Of a stretch of DNA of 64,000 bases, positions 24,117-32,134 are shown piece after piece. Source of the stretch: Nocardioides sp. YR527 (GTDB lineage: Bacteria; Actinomycetota; Actinomycetes; Propionibacteriales; Nocardioidaceae); contig NZ_FNFN01000010.1 in NCBI RefSeq assembly GCF_900101045.1, positions 62,001-126,000 on the forward strand, in the 5' to 3' direction. The stretch's first letter is position 1. Every line of letters begins with the position of its first letter. Below the pieces are notes generated by a model that was given only the letters and a program-made list of their open reading frames with translations, ran no database searches and was not told the origin of the DNA. Both the position numbers and the translations under genes were made by a program.

Positions 24117-24452
24117 TCACGACAGCTTCTGGGCGACCTCGTTGAGGTTCGCCCGCAGCTTGTTGCGGTAGGCGTCGTGCTGCTCGGGGAGTCGGGCGTC
24201 GCAGAAGGCGGCCAGGTCGGGTCCGGTGACCTCGATGACGCTGCGTCCGGCGGCGGCCTCGGTCTCGAACAGGTCGAGGATCTCGCGGAGGATGGCGACG
24301 ATGTCCATGCCGTCGCCGGCGGTGAAGCGCCACATGTAGCTCTTCATCTCCCCATAGACGGTGCGGTAGTCCGAGGGAAGCTCGGCAGCGCGGGCCTCCA
24401 TGCGCTTCCAGTCCTTCTTGTCACCCACGAGGCGGCTGAGGATGTTGTTCAT
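24117..24452 (-). CDS. DUF1048 family protein
   Basis: 111 residues, all helical and charged: MNNILSRLVGDKKDWKRMEA, LPSDYRTVYGEMKSYMWRF, DIVAILREILDLFETEAAAG, DLAAFCDARL. This is the DUF1048 pattern, whose members often sit next to PadR-type regulators in actinobacteria and have no known function. No PadR gene is adjacent here. AAGGAG lies nine bases before the ATG. It abuts the end of the siderophore operon, tail to tail. Confidence 0.8.
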   Translation of the reverse strand: MNNILSRLVGDKKDWKRMEARAAELPSDYRTVYGEMKSYMWRFTAGDGMDIVAILREILDLFETEAAAGRSVIEVTGPDLAAFCDARLPEQHDAYRNKLRANLNEVAQKLS

Positions 24453-24557
24453 GGTGATGCTCCTTCTTCGATGGTTTCGGGTCCCGTGTTCGGGCCGATG
24501 GAAGAAGCGTGCAGCCCTGACGCAGCGTCAAGGTCAAGCACCGATCCGAAGAAAGTT

Positions 24558-24572
24558 TCCGGGAACCCCGGA
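24558..24572 (-). terminator. Hairpin downstream of the first DUF222-HNH gene
   Basis: TCCGGG (24558-24563) and CCCGGA (24567-24572) form a perfect 6-bp stem with a 3-base loop. On the minus strand the stem is followed by AAACTTTCTT, a weak T-rich tail. It lies just past the stop codon at 24576, and before the DUF1048 start. Confidence 0.55.
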
Positions 24573-24575
24573 GCC

Positions 24576-25871
24576 TCAGGCCGCCAGGCGGTGGTCGAGG
24601 AGTACGCCGCGCAGCGTGCGTTCTGCCGGCGACAGGGGTGGTGGGTCCGGTGCCCAGGTGTCGGGTGGTGGGCTGGTGTAGGTGTGTCCGGTGGGTGTGG
24701 TGGTGGTGATGCTGCCGTCGGGTCCTGGTCTCGCCTGCCAGCCGAGGGCTTCCTTGGCTTGGTTGCACCGTTCGCAGAGCCCTTGGAGATTCTCGGCGCT
24801 GGTGGTGCCGCCGTCGGTGTGGCGTTGAATGTGGTCGATGTTGCGGATCGGGGCATCACACCCGTTGGTGCGGCAGATCCCGCTGTCACGCGTGGTGATG
24901 AACTCGGCCAGCCCGTCGGGTGCCTTGCGTGATCGGGACTCCATCGCGACCAGCCGCCCGGCGGGGTCGGTGAACAACCGGCGGACGAACACCTCGGCAT
25001 CGGCGAGTGCGTCGCGGGCCCAGGACGCGGGGACGGGCCCGTAGCCCTCGACCACGGCCGGCTGATCGGCGTCGTTGGTGAGGGAGTCGGCGGTCATCAC
25101 GATCTTGACCTCGACCCGAGGCTTCGCGCGGGTAGTGGCGCGGCCGGTGACCCGGTCGACCAGCGTATCGGCCATGACCTGACCCCGGGTCCGTTCGTCA
25201 CCGGCGGCCGCAGCGGTCTTGGCGGCTTGGTCCAGGGCGGCGAAGACGGCGACCCCGTCTTTGACCGGGAGCAGCGCGCCGAGCCAGGTCATGGTGTCGG
25301 GTGCCGGCCGGAGGCTGACCCGACGGTCCTTCGCCGCGTTGGCGGCGCGGGCGACGACGGATGCTTGGTCGAGGGTGATGGCGAGTTTCTTGGCGGCGTT
25401 CTCGAGCTGCCGCAGCCCCATCGACACCGCTCGAGCCGGCTCCCCGTCCGGGCCGGCGGCGCAGAGCTGGTAGTCGATGACCTTGCGGTCATCGAGGGAG
25501 AGGCAGGCGGTCTCACGGGCCAGGATGGTGGCCTGCCACTGCGAGAACAGCCCGGCCTTCATCAACGCGAAGGTGTGCGGCATCTCCGCGATCATGATCT
25601 TCGCCAGACCTAGGAGTTTGGCGCCCTTCTCGGGTGAGACCCTTCGCGCCAACGCGATCTGGGAGGCGACCCCTTCACCGAGCTTCCGGGCGGGAACCCC
25701 AGCCTCGGCCTGGCGCTCGCGGACGGCTTCGTCGAGACGTACCGCTGCTTGTGCCTGCACGGCCTCGGCGGTGCACTTGACCTCTTCGAGACGAGCGATC
25801 CAGTCGACCAGCTCAGCCTCGGACGCGCCCGGAGGCGGCCCTGCGAGGAGGCGGTCGATGGTCTCGTACAT
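24576..25871 (-). CDS. DUF222-HNH endonuclease (13E12-repeat family), copy 1
   Basis: 431 residues. The N-terminal two thirds are the helical DUF222 domain (MYETIDRLLAGPPPGASEAE onward). The C-terminal HNH module is intact: CRTNGCDAPIRNIDHIQRHT, then NLQGLCERCNQAKEALGW, with the two CxxC pairs and DH metal residues. Mycobacterial 13E12 REP genes encode the same architecture. DNA cleavage is expected but no role is established. The ATG at 25871 follows a consensus TATAAT (25884-25879) by seven bases, so the mRNA is probably leaderless; an upstream in-frame start at 25931 would include the promoter. About 35% identity at most to copy 2 by eye. Confidence 0.85.
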   Translation of the reverse strand: MYETIDRLLAGPPPGASEAELVDWIARLEEVKCTAEAVQAQAAVRLDEAVRERQAEAGVPARKLGEGVASQIALARRVSPEKGAKLLGLAKIMIAEMPHTFALMKAGLFSQWQATILARETACLSLDDRKVIDYQLCAAGPDGEPARAVSMGLRQLENAAKKLAITLDQASVVARAANAAKDRRVSLRPAPDTMTWLGALLPVKDGVAVFAALDQAAKTAAAAGDERTRGQVMADTLVDRVTGRATTRAKPRVEVKIVMTADSLTNDADQPAVVEGYGPVPASWARDALADAEVFVRRLFTDPAGRLVAMESRSRKAPDGLAEFITTRDSGICRTNGCDAPIRNIDHIQRHTDGGTTSAENLQGLCERCNQAKEALGWQARPGPDGSITTTTPTGHTYTSPPPDTWAPDPPPLSPAERTLRGVLLDHRLAA

Positions 25872-25878
25872 GGGTCTT

Positions 25879-25907
25879 ATTATATGCGATCGAGCATCAT
25901 CACTCGA
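25879..25907 (-). promoter_or_regulatory. Consensus promoter and operator-like palindrome for DUF222-HNH copy 1
   Basis: On the minus strand TATAAT (25884-25879) is a perfect -10 box seven bases from the ATG, rare in such GC-rich DNA. TCGAG (25890-25894) and CTCGA (25903-25907) form an inverted repeat with an 8-base spacer that replaces any recognisable -35, so an activator or repressor site is likely. Composition is more AT-rich than neighbouring genes. Confidence 0.6.
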
Positions 25908-26004
25908 CCGATTTAAGCAGTTCAAACCCAAGTTACGCGGTCAGCGAACAAGACACGTGAACTCCGCGCCACACTCTCGCCGCCGCCCCGATATAGGCGA
26001 GATC

Positions 26005-26096
26005 TTTCTCGATCGGGTGCCGAGTCAAGGATGGCCGAAGGCCACCGCGATAGCGGCGCCCGAAGGGCGTCCTTGAGGCGGCGCGCGATCGAGAAA
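26005..26096. other. 92-nt four-way-junction palindrome (structured RNA or folded-DNA element)
   Basis: Within the 402-bp gene-free stretch 25872-26273. Outer helix: 26005-26022 pairs with 26079-26096, 18 positions with one G-G mismatch and one G-T wobble. Second helix: TCAAGGA (26025-26031) with TCCTTGA (26070-26076). Inside are three abutting hairpins: GGCC-GAA-GGCC (26033-26043), CCGC-GATA-GCGG (26045-26056) and CGCCC-GAA-GGGCG (26057-26069). Only five bases lie unpaired outside loops and the mismatch. It is 134 bp upstream of DUF222-HNH copy 1 and 78 bp from an interspersed repeat. It could be a non-coding RNA, a repeat of mobile origin or a protein-recognised cruciform; no family is recognised. 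Confidence 0.65.
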
Positions 26097-26173
26097 CACT
26101 CAAAGCAAGGGTCGGCGGCGAACCTGAAACGAAAACACAGTCACCAAAGCGAGCTCTCCCGAGCAAGAGAACC

Positions 26174-26265
26174 GTGTTGGTCTCGACACGCCTCCGCCTA
26201 GCGGCTCCGGCGGCTCGACCAGCAGTGGACGGCTCGACCAGCGGTGTGGAAGCGGCTCGACCAGC
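26174..26265 (+). repeat. Interspersed repeat, copy A
   Basis: Begins GTGTTGGTCTCGACACG (26174-26190), continues with a palindromic middle (CCGCC...GGCGG) and GGCTCGACC, then repeats GGCTCGACCAGC three times (about 26212, 26231, 26254). Related copies: B (32018-32115), C (53027-53140) and D (53472-53637). It lies between DUF222-HNH copy 1 and a lipoprotein gene, close to the lipoprotein's stop codon. Confidence 0.8.
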
Positions 26266-26273
26266 AAGCGACT

Positions 26274-26768
26274 CTAGTCGGCGACCATCTCGACAAGCCG
26301 CCCCATGGCCCCGAGCTCGGCGTCATGAACACCTTCATCAGGAACGATGACAAGCGACCAGAGCCGACTCCCGACAGCAACGTTGCCGACCACGAGATCC
26401 CCGTCAGAGTGCGACTCGATACACACGAACGCCCGATCGCCGACCTCGACAGGCGCGGGAGAGGAGATGCAGTCTTCCCGGCTGGCAGCGAGTCCGGCAG
26501 GGACGGAGGTGTCGACCAAGGTTGTCACGAAGATCGCGCCCCGGTCGCTGGTGTAGGTGCAGACGTCCTCGTCGGCGGTGTGCGACCAGGAGCCGGGGAT
26601 GGCGCTGGCGACCTGACCGGGCTCGAAGAGGCACGGTCCGGAGGCTTCGACGGGGGAGGAGGTCGAGGGGCTCGGACCTGGGCTGCTGGTGGTGGGCTCC
26701 CCGGAGCCGCAGCCAGCGAGAGCGGTCGCTGAGAGGACTGCTGCGACGCTCAGCAGCTTCCTCGGCAC
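26274..26768 (-). CDS. Lipoprotein, unknown family
   Basis: 164 residues from the GTG at 26768 with GAGGAGG nine bases upstream. Signal peptide with lipobox LAGC (residues about 18-21), Ser/Pro/Thr linker, then a folded domain with cysteines in SGPCLF, EDVCTYTS, EDCISSP and FVCIES, suggesting two disulfides. Resembles DUF3558-type mycobacterial lipoproteins in pattern (small, secreted, four Cys), but this is tentative. Transcribed divergently from the SDR-HAD gene. The repeat copy A starts right after its stop codon. Confidence 0.7.
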   Translation of the reverse strand: MPRKLLSVAAVLSATALAGCGSGEPTTSSPGPSPSTSSPVEASGPCLFEPGQVASAIPGSWSHTADEDVCTYTSDRGAIFVTTLVDTSVPAGLAASREDCISSPAPVEVGDRAFVCIESHSDGDLVVGNVAVGSRLWSLVIVPDEGVHDAELGAMGRLVEMVAD

Positions 26769-26867
26769 GTACGCCTCCTCGGGGGTTTCGGGGCTTCCAC
26801 GCAGTTTCTCAGGTCGAGCCCGTAAAAGGAGCCACGGGGGTTGCCTCGACGGGGCACAATCGCATCC

Positions 26868-29153
26868 GTGACCTCTGACCTTGCGCAGGGAAACGACCAC
26901 GACGACGACACTCGGGCCTCCATTCGGGAGCGGCTCGCGGGTCAGCATGTGCTGCTCACGGGGGTGACGGGGTTTGTCGGCGAGGCGCTGCTGCATCTGA
27001 TGTTGACCGAGGTGCCGGACGTACGTCTGAGCGTCCTGGTCCGGCCCAAGGGGTCGACGTCGGGCGCGGACCGGATCGCGAAGATGCTGACCAAGCCGAT
27101 CTTCGAGTCCGTCGCGGACGCGGAGGTGAACGTCGTCGAGGGCGATCTCTCCGATCCGCCGGCGCTACCTGAGGATCTCGACGCGGTGGTGCACTCGGCG
27201 GGCGACGTCTCCTTCGACCCGCCGGTCGACGAAGGTTTCGTCACCAATGTCGTCGGCGTGCGCGAGCTGCTCAGGCGGGTCGCGGAGACGGGGCGGGACA
27301 TCCACTACCTGCATGTCTCGACCGCGTACGTCTCCGGGCGGAGAAGGGGACACATCCCCGAGGGACCGGTGGACCACGACGTCGACGTGGATGCCGAGCT
27401 GGCCTGGGGGCTGGCGCAGCGTGCGGCCGTCGAGGAGCGCTCGCGCGGGGTCGAGGTGATCTCCGGGCTGCGCAAGCAGGCCGAGCGTGAGCACGGTCGT
27501 GCCGGCCTGATGACCGCCGCGGCGGCCGCGGAGGAGGCGCGGAAGAAGTGGGTGAAGGACGAGCTCGTACGCCTCGGCACCGAGCGCGCGCGGTCGCTGG
27601 GCTGGACCGACGCCTACACCTTCACCAAGGCGCTGGGGGAGCGGGTCGTCGAAGCCCACGCCGCGGCCGGGAACCGGGCCACGATCTACCGCCCGGCGAT
27701 CATCGAGTCGGCCATCTCCCGGCCTCATCCGGGCTGGATCGAGGGCTTCAAGATGGCCGAGCCGCTGATCCTCGCCTACGGCCGCGGCGAGCTGCCGCTC
27801 TTCCCTGCCGCCGCGGACACCCCCGTCGACATCGTGCCGGTCGACCACGTCGTCGCCTCGATCGTGGCGTGCCTGGCGCACCCGCCGGACCACGGCGACC
27901 CGGCCTACTTCCATCTCGCCTCCGGCGACCGCAACCCGGTGACGTTCGGGATGCTCTACGAGACCGTGCGGGCCTACTTCTCCAAGGAGCCGTTCGCCGC
28001 CGGTGACCGCGGTGCCGCCAGGCTGCCGGAGTGGACGTTCCCGGGCGGTGCCTCGGTGGAGCGGATGATGGTGACCGGGGAGCGGGTGCACAAGATCGCC
28101 GACAGGCTGCTCGGGCTGGTCCCGCGCAGCGACCGCACCCGCGGATGGGCGCGCGACCTCGACCGGCAGGGCCGGCGGCTGCAGTTCCTCCGTCGCTACC
28201 TGGACCTCTACAAGGAGTACGCCCAGGCCGACCTCCGCTTCGTCGACACCAACACGCTCTCGCTCTACCGGTCGCTGTCGCCGGCCGACCAGGAGACCTT
28301 CGCCTTCGACACCGGCGTGATCGACTGGCACGAATACCTCTACGACATCCACGTGCCGTCGGTGACCAAGCCGGTCCGCGATCTCGATGAGCTGCGCAAG
28401 CTGCGGAAGAAGCCCGTCCCCGGCCGGCTGCCGAAGCTCGAGGACGGGCGGGTCGCGGCCTTCTTCGACCTCGACGGCACCCTGATGTCCTCCAACGTGA
28501 TCGAGACCTACCTGTGGCTGCGGCTCGGTGAGCTCTCCGGCACCCAGAAGGCGGCCGAGATCGCCCGGATGGCGAGCAAGGTGCCCGGCTACGTGTGGGC
28601 GGACAGGACCGAGCGCGGCGCGCTGCTGCGTACGGTCTACAAGGAGTACGCCGGCGCCCGGCTCTCCGAGCTCGACGAGATCGTCGACGAGCACCTGACC
28701 ACGCACATCCTCGGGCGGCTCGCCCCGGACGCGGTCCGGCGGATCCGGGAGCACCGGGCCGCGGGGCACGTGACGGTGCTGGTCACCGGCGCGATCCGGC
28801 CGCTGACCCGGCCGCTGATGCCGCTGTTCGACCACATCGAGGCGGCAGACCTGGCTGTCGACGACCGGGGGTTCTGCACCGGCCACCTGGCCGCGTCGCC
28901 GCTGGTCGGGGAGTCGCGCGGCGCGTTCGTCCGGGAGTGGTCGCGCCGCGAGGGCATCTCGCCCTCCGACTGCTTCGCCTACGCCGACTCCCACTCCGAC
29001 CTCCCGCTGCTCGCGGCGGTCGGGCATCCGGTCGCCGTCCGTCCCGACGTACCTCTGTTCCGGCACGCCAAGAAGTCGCACTGGACGATCGTCGACTGGG
29101 AGTCGCCGGGGCACGCGAGCCGCACGCTCGACCCGGCCGGGCTGAACCGATGA
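26868..29153 (+). CDS. Fatty-acyl-reductase-like SDR fused to HAD-IB phosphatase
   Basis: 761 residues. N-terminal extended SDR (about 15-400): LLTGVTGFVGEALL binds NAD(P), HVSTAYVSGRRR and YTFTKALGE carry the Tyr-x3-Lys-like pair, matching the male-sterility/acyl-CoA-reductase type. Residues 400-520 form a helical linker. C-terminal HAD domain (about 530-740): FFDLDGTLMSSN nucleophile, LVTGAIRP, and YADSHSDLPLL. Such fusions could reduce an acyl thioester and dephosphorylate a lipid. GTG at 26868; the frame before it is non-coding. First gene of the cluster to 33063; promoter CACAAT nearby would give a nearly leaderless transcript. Confidence 0.85.
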   Translation: MTSDLAQGNDHDDDTRASIRERLAGQHVLLTGVTGFVGEALLHLMLTEVPDVRLSVLVRPKGSTSGADRIAKMLTKPIFESVADAEVNVVEGDLSDPPALPEDLDAVVHSAGDVSFDPPVDEGFVTNVVGVRELLRRVAETGRDIHYLHVSTAYVSGRRRGHIPEGPVDHDVDVDAELAWGLAQRAAVEERSRGVEVISGLRKQAEREHGRAGLMTAAAAAEEARKKWVKDELVRLGTERARSLGWTDAYTFTKALGERVVEAHAAAGNRATIYRPAIIESAISRPHPGWIEGFKMAEPLILAYGRGELPLFPAAADTPVDIVPVDHVVASIVACLAHPPDHGDPAYFHLASGDRNPVTFGMLYETVRAYFSKEPFAAGDRGAARLPEWTFPGGASVERMMVTGERVHKIADRLLGLVPRSDRTRGWARDLDRQGRRLQFLRRYLDLYKEYAQADLRFVDTNTLSLYRSLSPADQETFAFDTGVIDWHEYLYDIHVPSVTKPVRDLDELRKLRKKPVPGRLPKLEDGRVAAFFDLDGTLMSSNVIETYLWLRLGELSGTQKAAEIARMASKVPGYVWADRTERGALLRTVYKEYAGARLSELDEIVDEHLTTHILGRLAPDAVRRIREHRAAGHVTVLVTGAIRPLTRPLMPLFDHIEAADLAVDDRGFCTGHLAASPLVGESRGAFVREWSRREGISPSDCFAYADSHSDLPLLAAVGHPVAVRPDVPLFRHAKKSHWTIVDWESPGHASRTLDPAGLNR

Positions 29154-29164
29154 GGAGGGGCTGA

Positions 29165-30355
29165 ATGCTCGCGCTCGAGATGTACCGCAGCGTCGCGAAG
29201 ACGGCGGTGGGGAAGGTTGCCGGACGGCACCTGCCGCTGTTGCTGACCGGGGCGGCGGCGCCGCTGCGGATGGTGACGCTGGACCCGCCGAAGGTCGAGC
29301 ACGACGGATGGGCGCGGCTGAAGGTGTCGCTGGCCGGGATCTGCGGGTCCGACCTGGGGATGCTCTCGGGGCGGACGAGCCTCTACTTCCAGCCGCTGGT
29401 GAGCCTGCCGTTCGTGCCCGGCCACGAGATCGTGGGCGAGCTGATCGACCCCTGCGGCGACCTGGACGCCGGGACCCGCGTGGTCGTCGACCCGGTCCTG
29501 ACCTGCGCCGCGCGCGGGCTGGAGGCGTGCGAGGCGTGTGCGCGCGGCGAGACCAACCGGTGCTCCCGGATCACCGTCGGCGACATCTCCTCCGGGCTGC
29601 AGACCGGGTTCTGCCACGACACCGGCGGCGGCTGGTCGCAGCAGCTCTCGGTGCACCGTTCCCAGCTCCACGTGGTGCCCGACGGCTACTCCGACGAGCA
29701 GGCGCTGCTCGCCGAGCCGGTCGCCTGCGCGGTGCACACGGCGCGAAGGGCCGCGGTCAAGCCCGGTGACCGGGTGCTCGTCTCCGGCGCCGGAGCGGTC
29801 GGGCTGCTGGCCACGCTGGCCTTGCGCGAGCTCACCGACGCCGGGGAGATCCTGGTCGTCGCCAAGCACGCTCATCAGCGCGAGCTGGCGCTCGAGTTCG
29901 GCGCGACCGAGGTCGTCGCACCGAGCGAGACGCTGCGCCGGATCCGGCGCGCGACCAGCGCCTTCATGCTCGAGCCGGAGATGCTCTCCTCGCCCTACCT
30001 GCTCGGCGGCGTGGACGTGACCGTCGACGCGGTCGGCTCGAAGGAGTCGCTGCAGACCTGTCTGCACGCCACCCGCGCGGGCGGTCGCGTGGTGCTCTCC
30101 GGGATGCCCGCCTCCGCCGATCTGTCCGCGGCCTGGTTCCGGGAGCTCGAGGTGGTCGGGACGTACGCCTCCTCGCGGGGCTCCGGCGACTTCGCCACCG
30201 CGCTGGATCTGGTCGGTCACGACGCCATGTGCCGCCTCGCGAAGACCGTCGCGCCCTACCCGCTCCACCGCTGGCGCGAGGCCCTCGACCATGCCCACTC
30301 AGCCGGTCGGCTCGGCACCGTCAAGGTGGCGTTCGACCCACGCCGAACCAGCTGA
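29165..30355 (+). CDS. Zinc-dependent alcohol dehydrogenase (MDR family)
   Basis: 396 residues. GICGSDLGML and PGHEIVGEL hold the catalytic zinc ligands, a Cys-rich loop (LTCAARGLEACEACARGETN) is a structural-zinc lobe, and VSGAGAVGLLATLAL binds NAD(P). The product oxidises an alcohol or reduces an aldehyde; in this cluster the aldehyde from the SDR protein is the obvious candidate substrate, by inference. It starts 12 bases after the SDR-HAD stop with AGGAGGGG upstream and is followed 29 bases later by the LarA-like gene, forming an operon. Confidence 0.85.
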   Translation: MLALEMYRSVAKTAVGKVAGRHLPLLLTGAAAPLRMVTLDPPKVEHDGWARLKVSLAGICGSDLGMLSGRTSLYFQPLVSLPFVPGHEIVGELIDPCGDLDAGTRVVVDPVLTCAARGLEACEACARGETNRCSRITVGDISSGLQTGFCHDTGGGWSQQLSVHRSQLHVVPDGYSDEQALLAEPVACAVHTARRAAVKPGDRVLVSGAGAVGLLATLALRELTDAGEILVVAKHAHQRELALEFGATEVVAPSETLRRIRRATSAFMLEPEMLSSPYLLGGVDVTVDAVGSKESLQTCLHATRAGGRVVLSGMPASADLSAAWFRELEVVGTYASSRGSGDFATALDLVGHDAMCRLAKTVAPYPLHRWREALDHAHSAGRLGTVKVAFDPRRTS

Positions 30356-30383
30356 ACACAGCCGTCCTGAAGAAGGAGAGACG

Positions 30384-31964
30384 ATGACACGCCCAGGTTT
30401 CGTGCTGGAGGTCGACGACCGTACGCCGCCCCTGCTCGTCCACGAGGGGCTCGGGTTCCGGCTCGAGGAGTTCCCGCAGGGCACGCGGGTGGTCTACCCG
30501 CCCGAGTCGCTGCCGACGGTGCCGGATGTGGACGGGGCGATCCGGGAGGCGCTGGAGAACCCGGTCGACTCCGAGCCGCTGCGGGAGCTGATGTTCCCGG
30601 GGATGCGGCTGACGATCGCCTTCGACGACCTCTCGCTGCCGCTGCCGACCATGAAGGCGCCCGACATCCGGGGCCGGATCATCGAGCAGGTGCTCACGAT
30701 CGCGGCCGAGAAGGGCGTCGACGACGTCGAGATCATCGCCGCGCTGGCCCTTCACCGCCGGATGACCGACGCCGAGATGAAGCACATCGTGGGGGAGCGG
30801 GTCTTCCGCAGCTTCGCGCCGCAGGGACTGCTCTACAACCACGACGCCGAGGACCGCGCCAACCTCGAGCACATGGGCGCCACCGAGAGGGGCGAGGACG
30901 TCGAGATCAACAAGCGGGCGGCCACCTCCGACCTGCTGATCTACGTCAACGTCAACCTCGTCGCGATGGACGGCGGCCACAAGTCGGTCGGCATCGGGCT
31001 GGCCTCCTACAAGTCGATCAAGCACCACCACAACGCCAAGACCATGGTGCACTCGCGCAGCTTCATGGACCACAAGCACTCCGAGATGCACTCCTCCGCC
31101 TGGCGGATGGGCAGGCTGATCGGCGAGCACGTCAAGGTCTTCCAGATCGAGACGACGCTCGACAACGAGGTGTTCGGGAAGCCGTACGACACGCTGCTCA
31201 AGCGCGAGTGGGAGTGGTCGTTGCGCGACCAGGCCACCGTGCTCGGCCTGCGCAGAGGGCTGGCGGTCGCGCCGCAGAAGATGCGCCACAAGATGTTCCA
31301 CGACCTGCGCTCCAACTACGGGTTGACCGGGATCACCGCCGGCGCCGTCGAGCCGGTCCACGAGCTGACCGTGCAGCGGGTCCACCAGCAGCAGCGGGTC
31401 AAGGTCGAGGGCCAGTCCGACGTGATGGTGATGGGGGTGCCCTATCTCGGCCCCTACAACGTCAACTCGACCATGAACCCGATCCTGGCCGCCTGCATGG
31501 GGCTGGGCTACTACTTCAACTCCTACCTGCGGCAGCCGGTCGTACGTGAGGGCGGCGTCGCGATCCTCTACCACCCGCTCGACGAGGGCTTCAACACCCT
31601 CACCCATCCCTCCTACGTCGACTTCTACGAAGAGGTGCTGGCCGACACCACCGACCCGGCGCTGATCGGGCCGAAGTTCGAGGAGCAGTTCGCCACCGAC
31701 CCCTGGTACGTCCACCTCTACCGCACCTCGAACGCCTACCACGGCGTCCACCCGTTCTACATGTGGTACTGGATCGCGCACGCCCTCGACCACCTGGGCG
31801 ACGTGATCTGGGTCGGCGGCAACCCCAAGGCCGCGGCGCGGATGGGCTTCCGGTCGGCGACCACCTTGCGCGACGCGCTGGAGATGGCCTCCTCGACGGT
31901 CGGTCCGTCGCCGTCGATCACCTACCTGCGCAACCCTCCGCACCTGCTGGCGGACGTCCGATGA
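30384..31964 (+). CDS. LarA-like (DUF2088) protein with long C-terminal extension
   Basis: 526 residues from the ATG at 30384 (AAGGAGAG upstream). The N-terminal part has the lactate-racemase/nickel-pincer-enzyme pattern: FDDLSLPLP, ALHRRMTDAEM (His124), YNHDAED (His153) and MDGGHKSVGIGLAS with a candidate cofactor-binding Lys200. Beyond about residue 300 is a region without a family I recognise, ending HPFYMWYWIAHALDHLGDVI. LarA-type enzymes racemise or dehydrate hydroxy acids with a nickel-pincer nucleotide; activity here is unproven. The unusual pairing with lipid enzymes suggests a lipid hydroxy-acid substrate. Its stop overlaps a short repeat-derived ORF. Confidence 0.75.
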   Translation: MTRPGFVLEVDDRTPPLLVHEGLGFRLEEFPQGTRVVYPPESLPTVPDVDGAIREALENPVDSEPLRELMFPGMRLTIAFDDLSLPLPTMKAPDIRGRIIEQVLTIAAEKGVDDVEIIAALALHRRMTDAEMKHIVGERVFRSFAPQGLLYNHDAEDRANLEHMGATERGEDVEINKRAATSDLLIYVNVNLVAMDGGHKSVGIGLASYKSIKHHHNAKTMVHSRSFMDHKHSEMHSSAWRMGRLIGEHVKVFQIETTLDNEVFGKPYDTLLKREWEWSLRDQATVLGLRRGLAVAPQKMRHKMFHDLRSNYGLTGITAGAVEPVHELTVQRVHQQQRVKVEGQSDVMVMGVPYLGPYNVNSTMNPILAACMGLGYYFNSYLRQPVVREGGVAILYHPLDEGFNTLTHPSYVDFYEEVLADTTDPALIGPKFEEQFATDPWYVHLYRTSNAYHGVHPFYMWYWIAHALDHLGDVIWVGGNPKAAARMGFRSATTLRDALEMASSTVGPSPSITYLRNPPHLLADVR

Positions 31965-32134
31965 GCGCCGTACGTCGGTCGGGGCCACTTCGTTCAGACC
32001 CGCGAGCGCTAGCGAGCGGTGTCGAGACCAACACGGTCCTCTCGAGCGCGGCCGGGACTGTGTTGGTCTCGACACGGATTCGTTCGTCCCTCACGAATCC
32101 GGCTCGACCAGCGGGGGCGGGGAGGTTCGAATGA
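31961..32134 (+). CDS. 57-codon ORF formed by repeat copy B (doubtful gene)
   Basis: An ORF that starts with ATGA overlapping the LarA-like stop and ends with TGA overlapping the start of the acyltransferase gene (ATGA). Its product would be a basic low-complexity peptide (MSAVRRSGPLRSDPRALASG...) with no domain; most of it is the interspersed repeat. It may be translated only so that ribosomes can carry on to the next gene. Both ends have the word ATGAGC. Confidence 0.3.
   Translation: MSAVRRSGPLRSDPRALASGVETNTVLSSAAGTVLVSTRIRSSLTNPARPAGAGRFE
32018..32115. repeat. Interspersed repeat, copy B
   Basis: Contains TGTCGAGACCAACAC (32019-32033) and the reverse-complement GTGTTGGTCTCGACACGG (32060-32077), then GGATTCGT (32076-32083) / ACGAATCC (32093-32100), and GGCTCGACCAGCGGG (32101-32115). 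The ends match copies A, C and D but the palindromic middle is a different sequence. Sits inside an operon. Confidence 0.75.

Noticed and set aside
26005..26096. A tRNA or tmRNA-like gene
   Set aside because: Hairpins have 4-5 bp stems with 3-4 base loops, no anticodon or T-loop sequence and no CCA.
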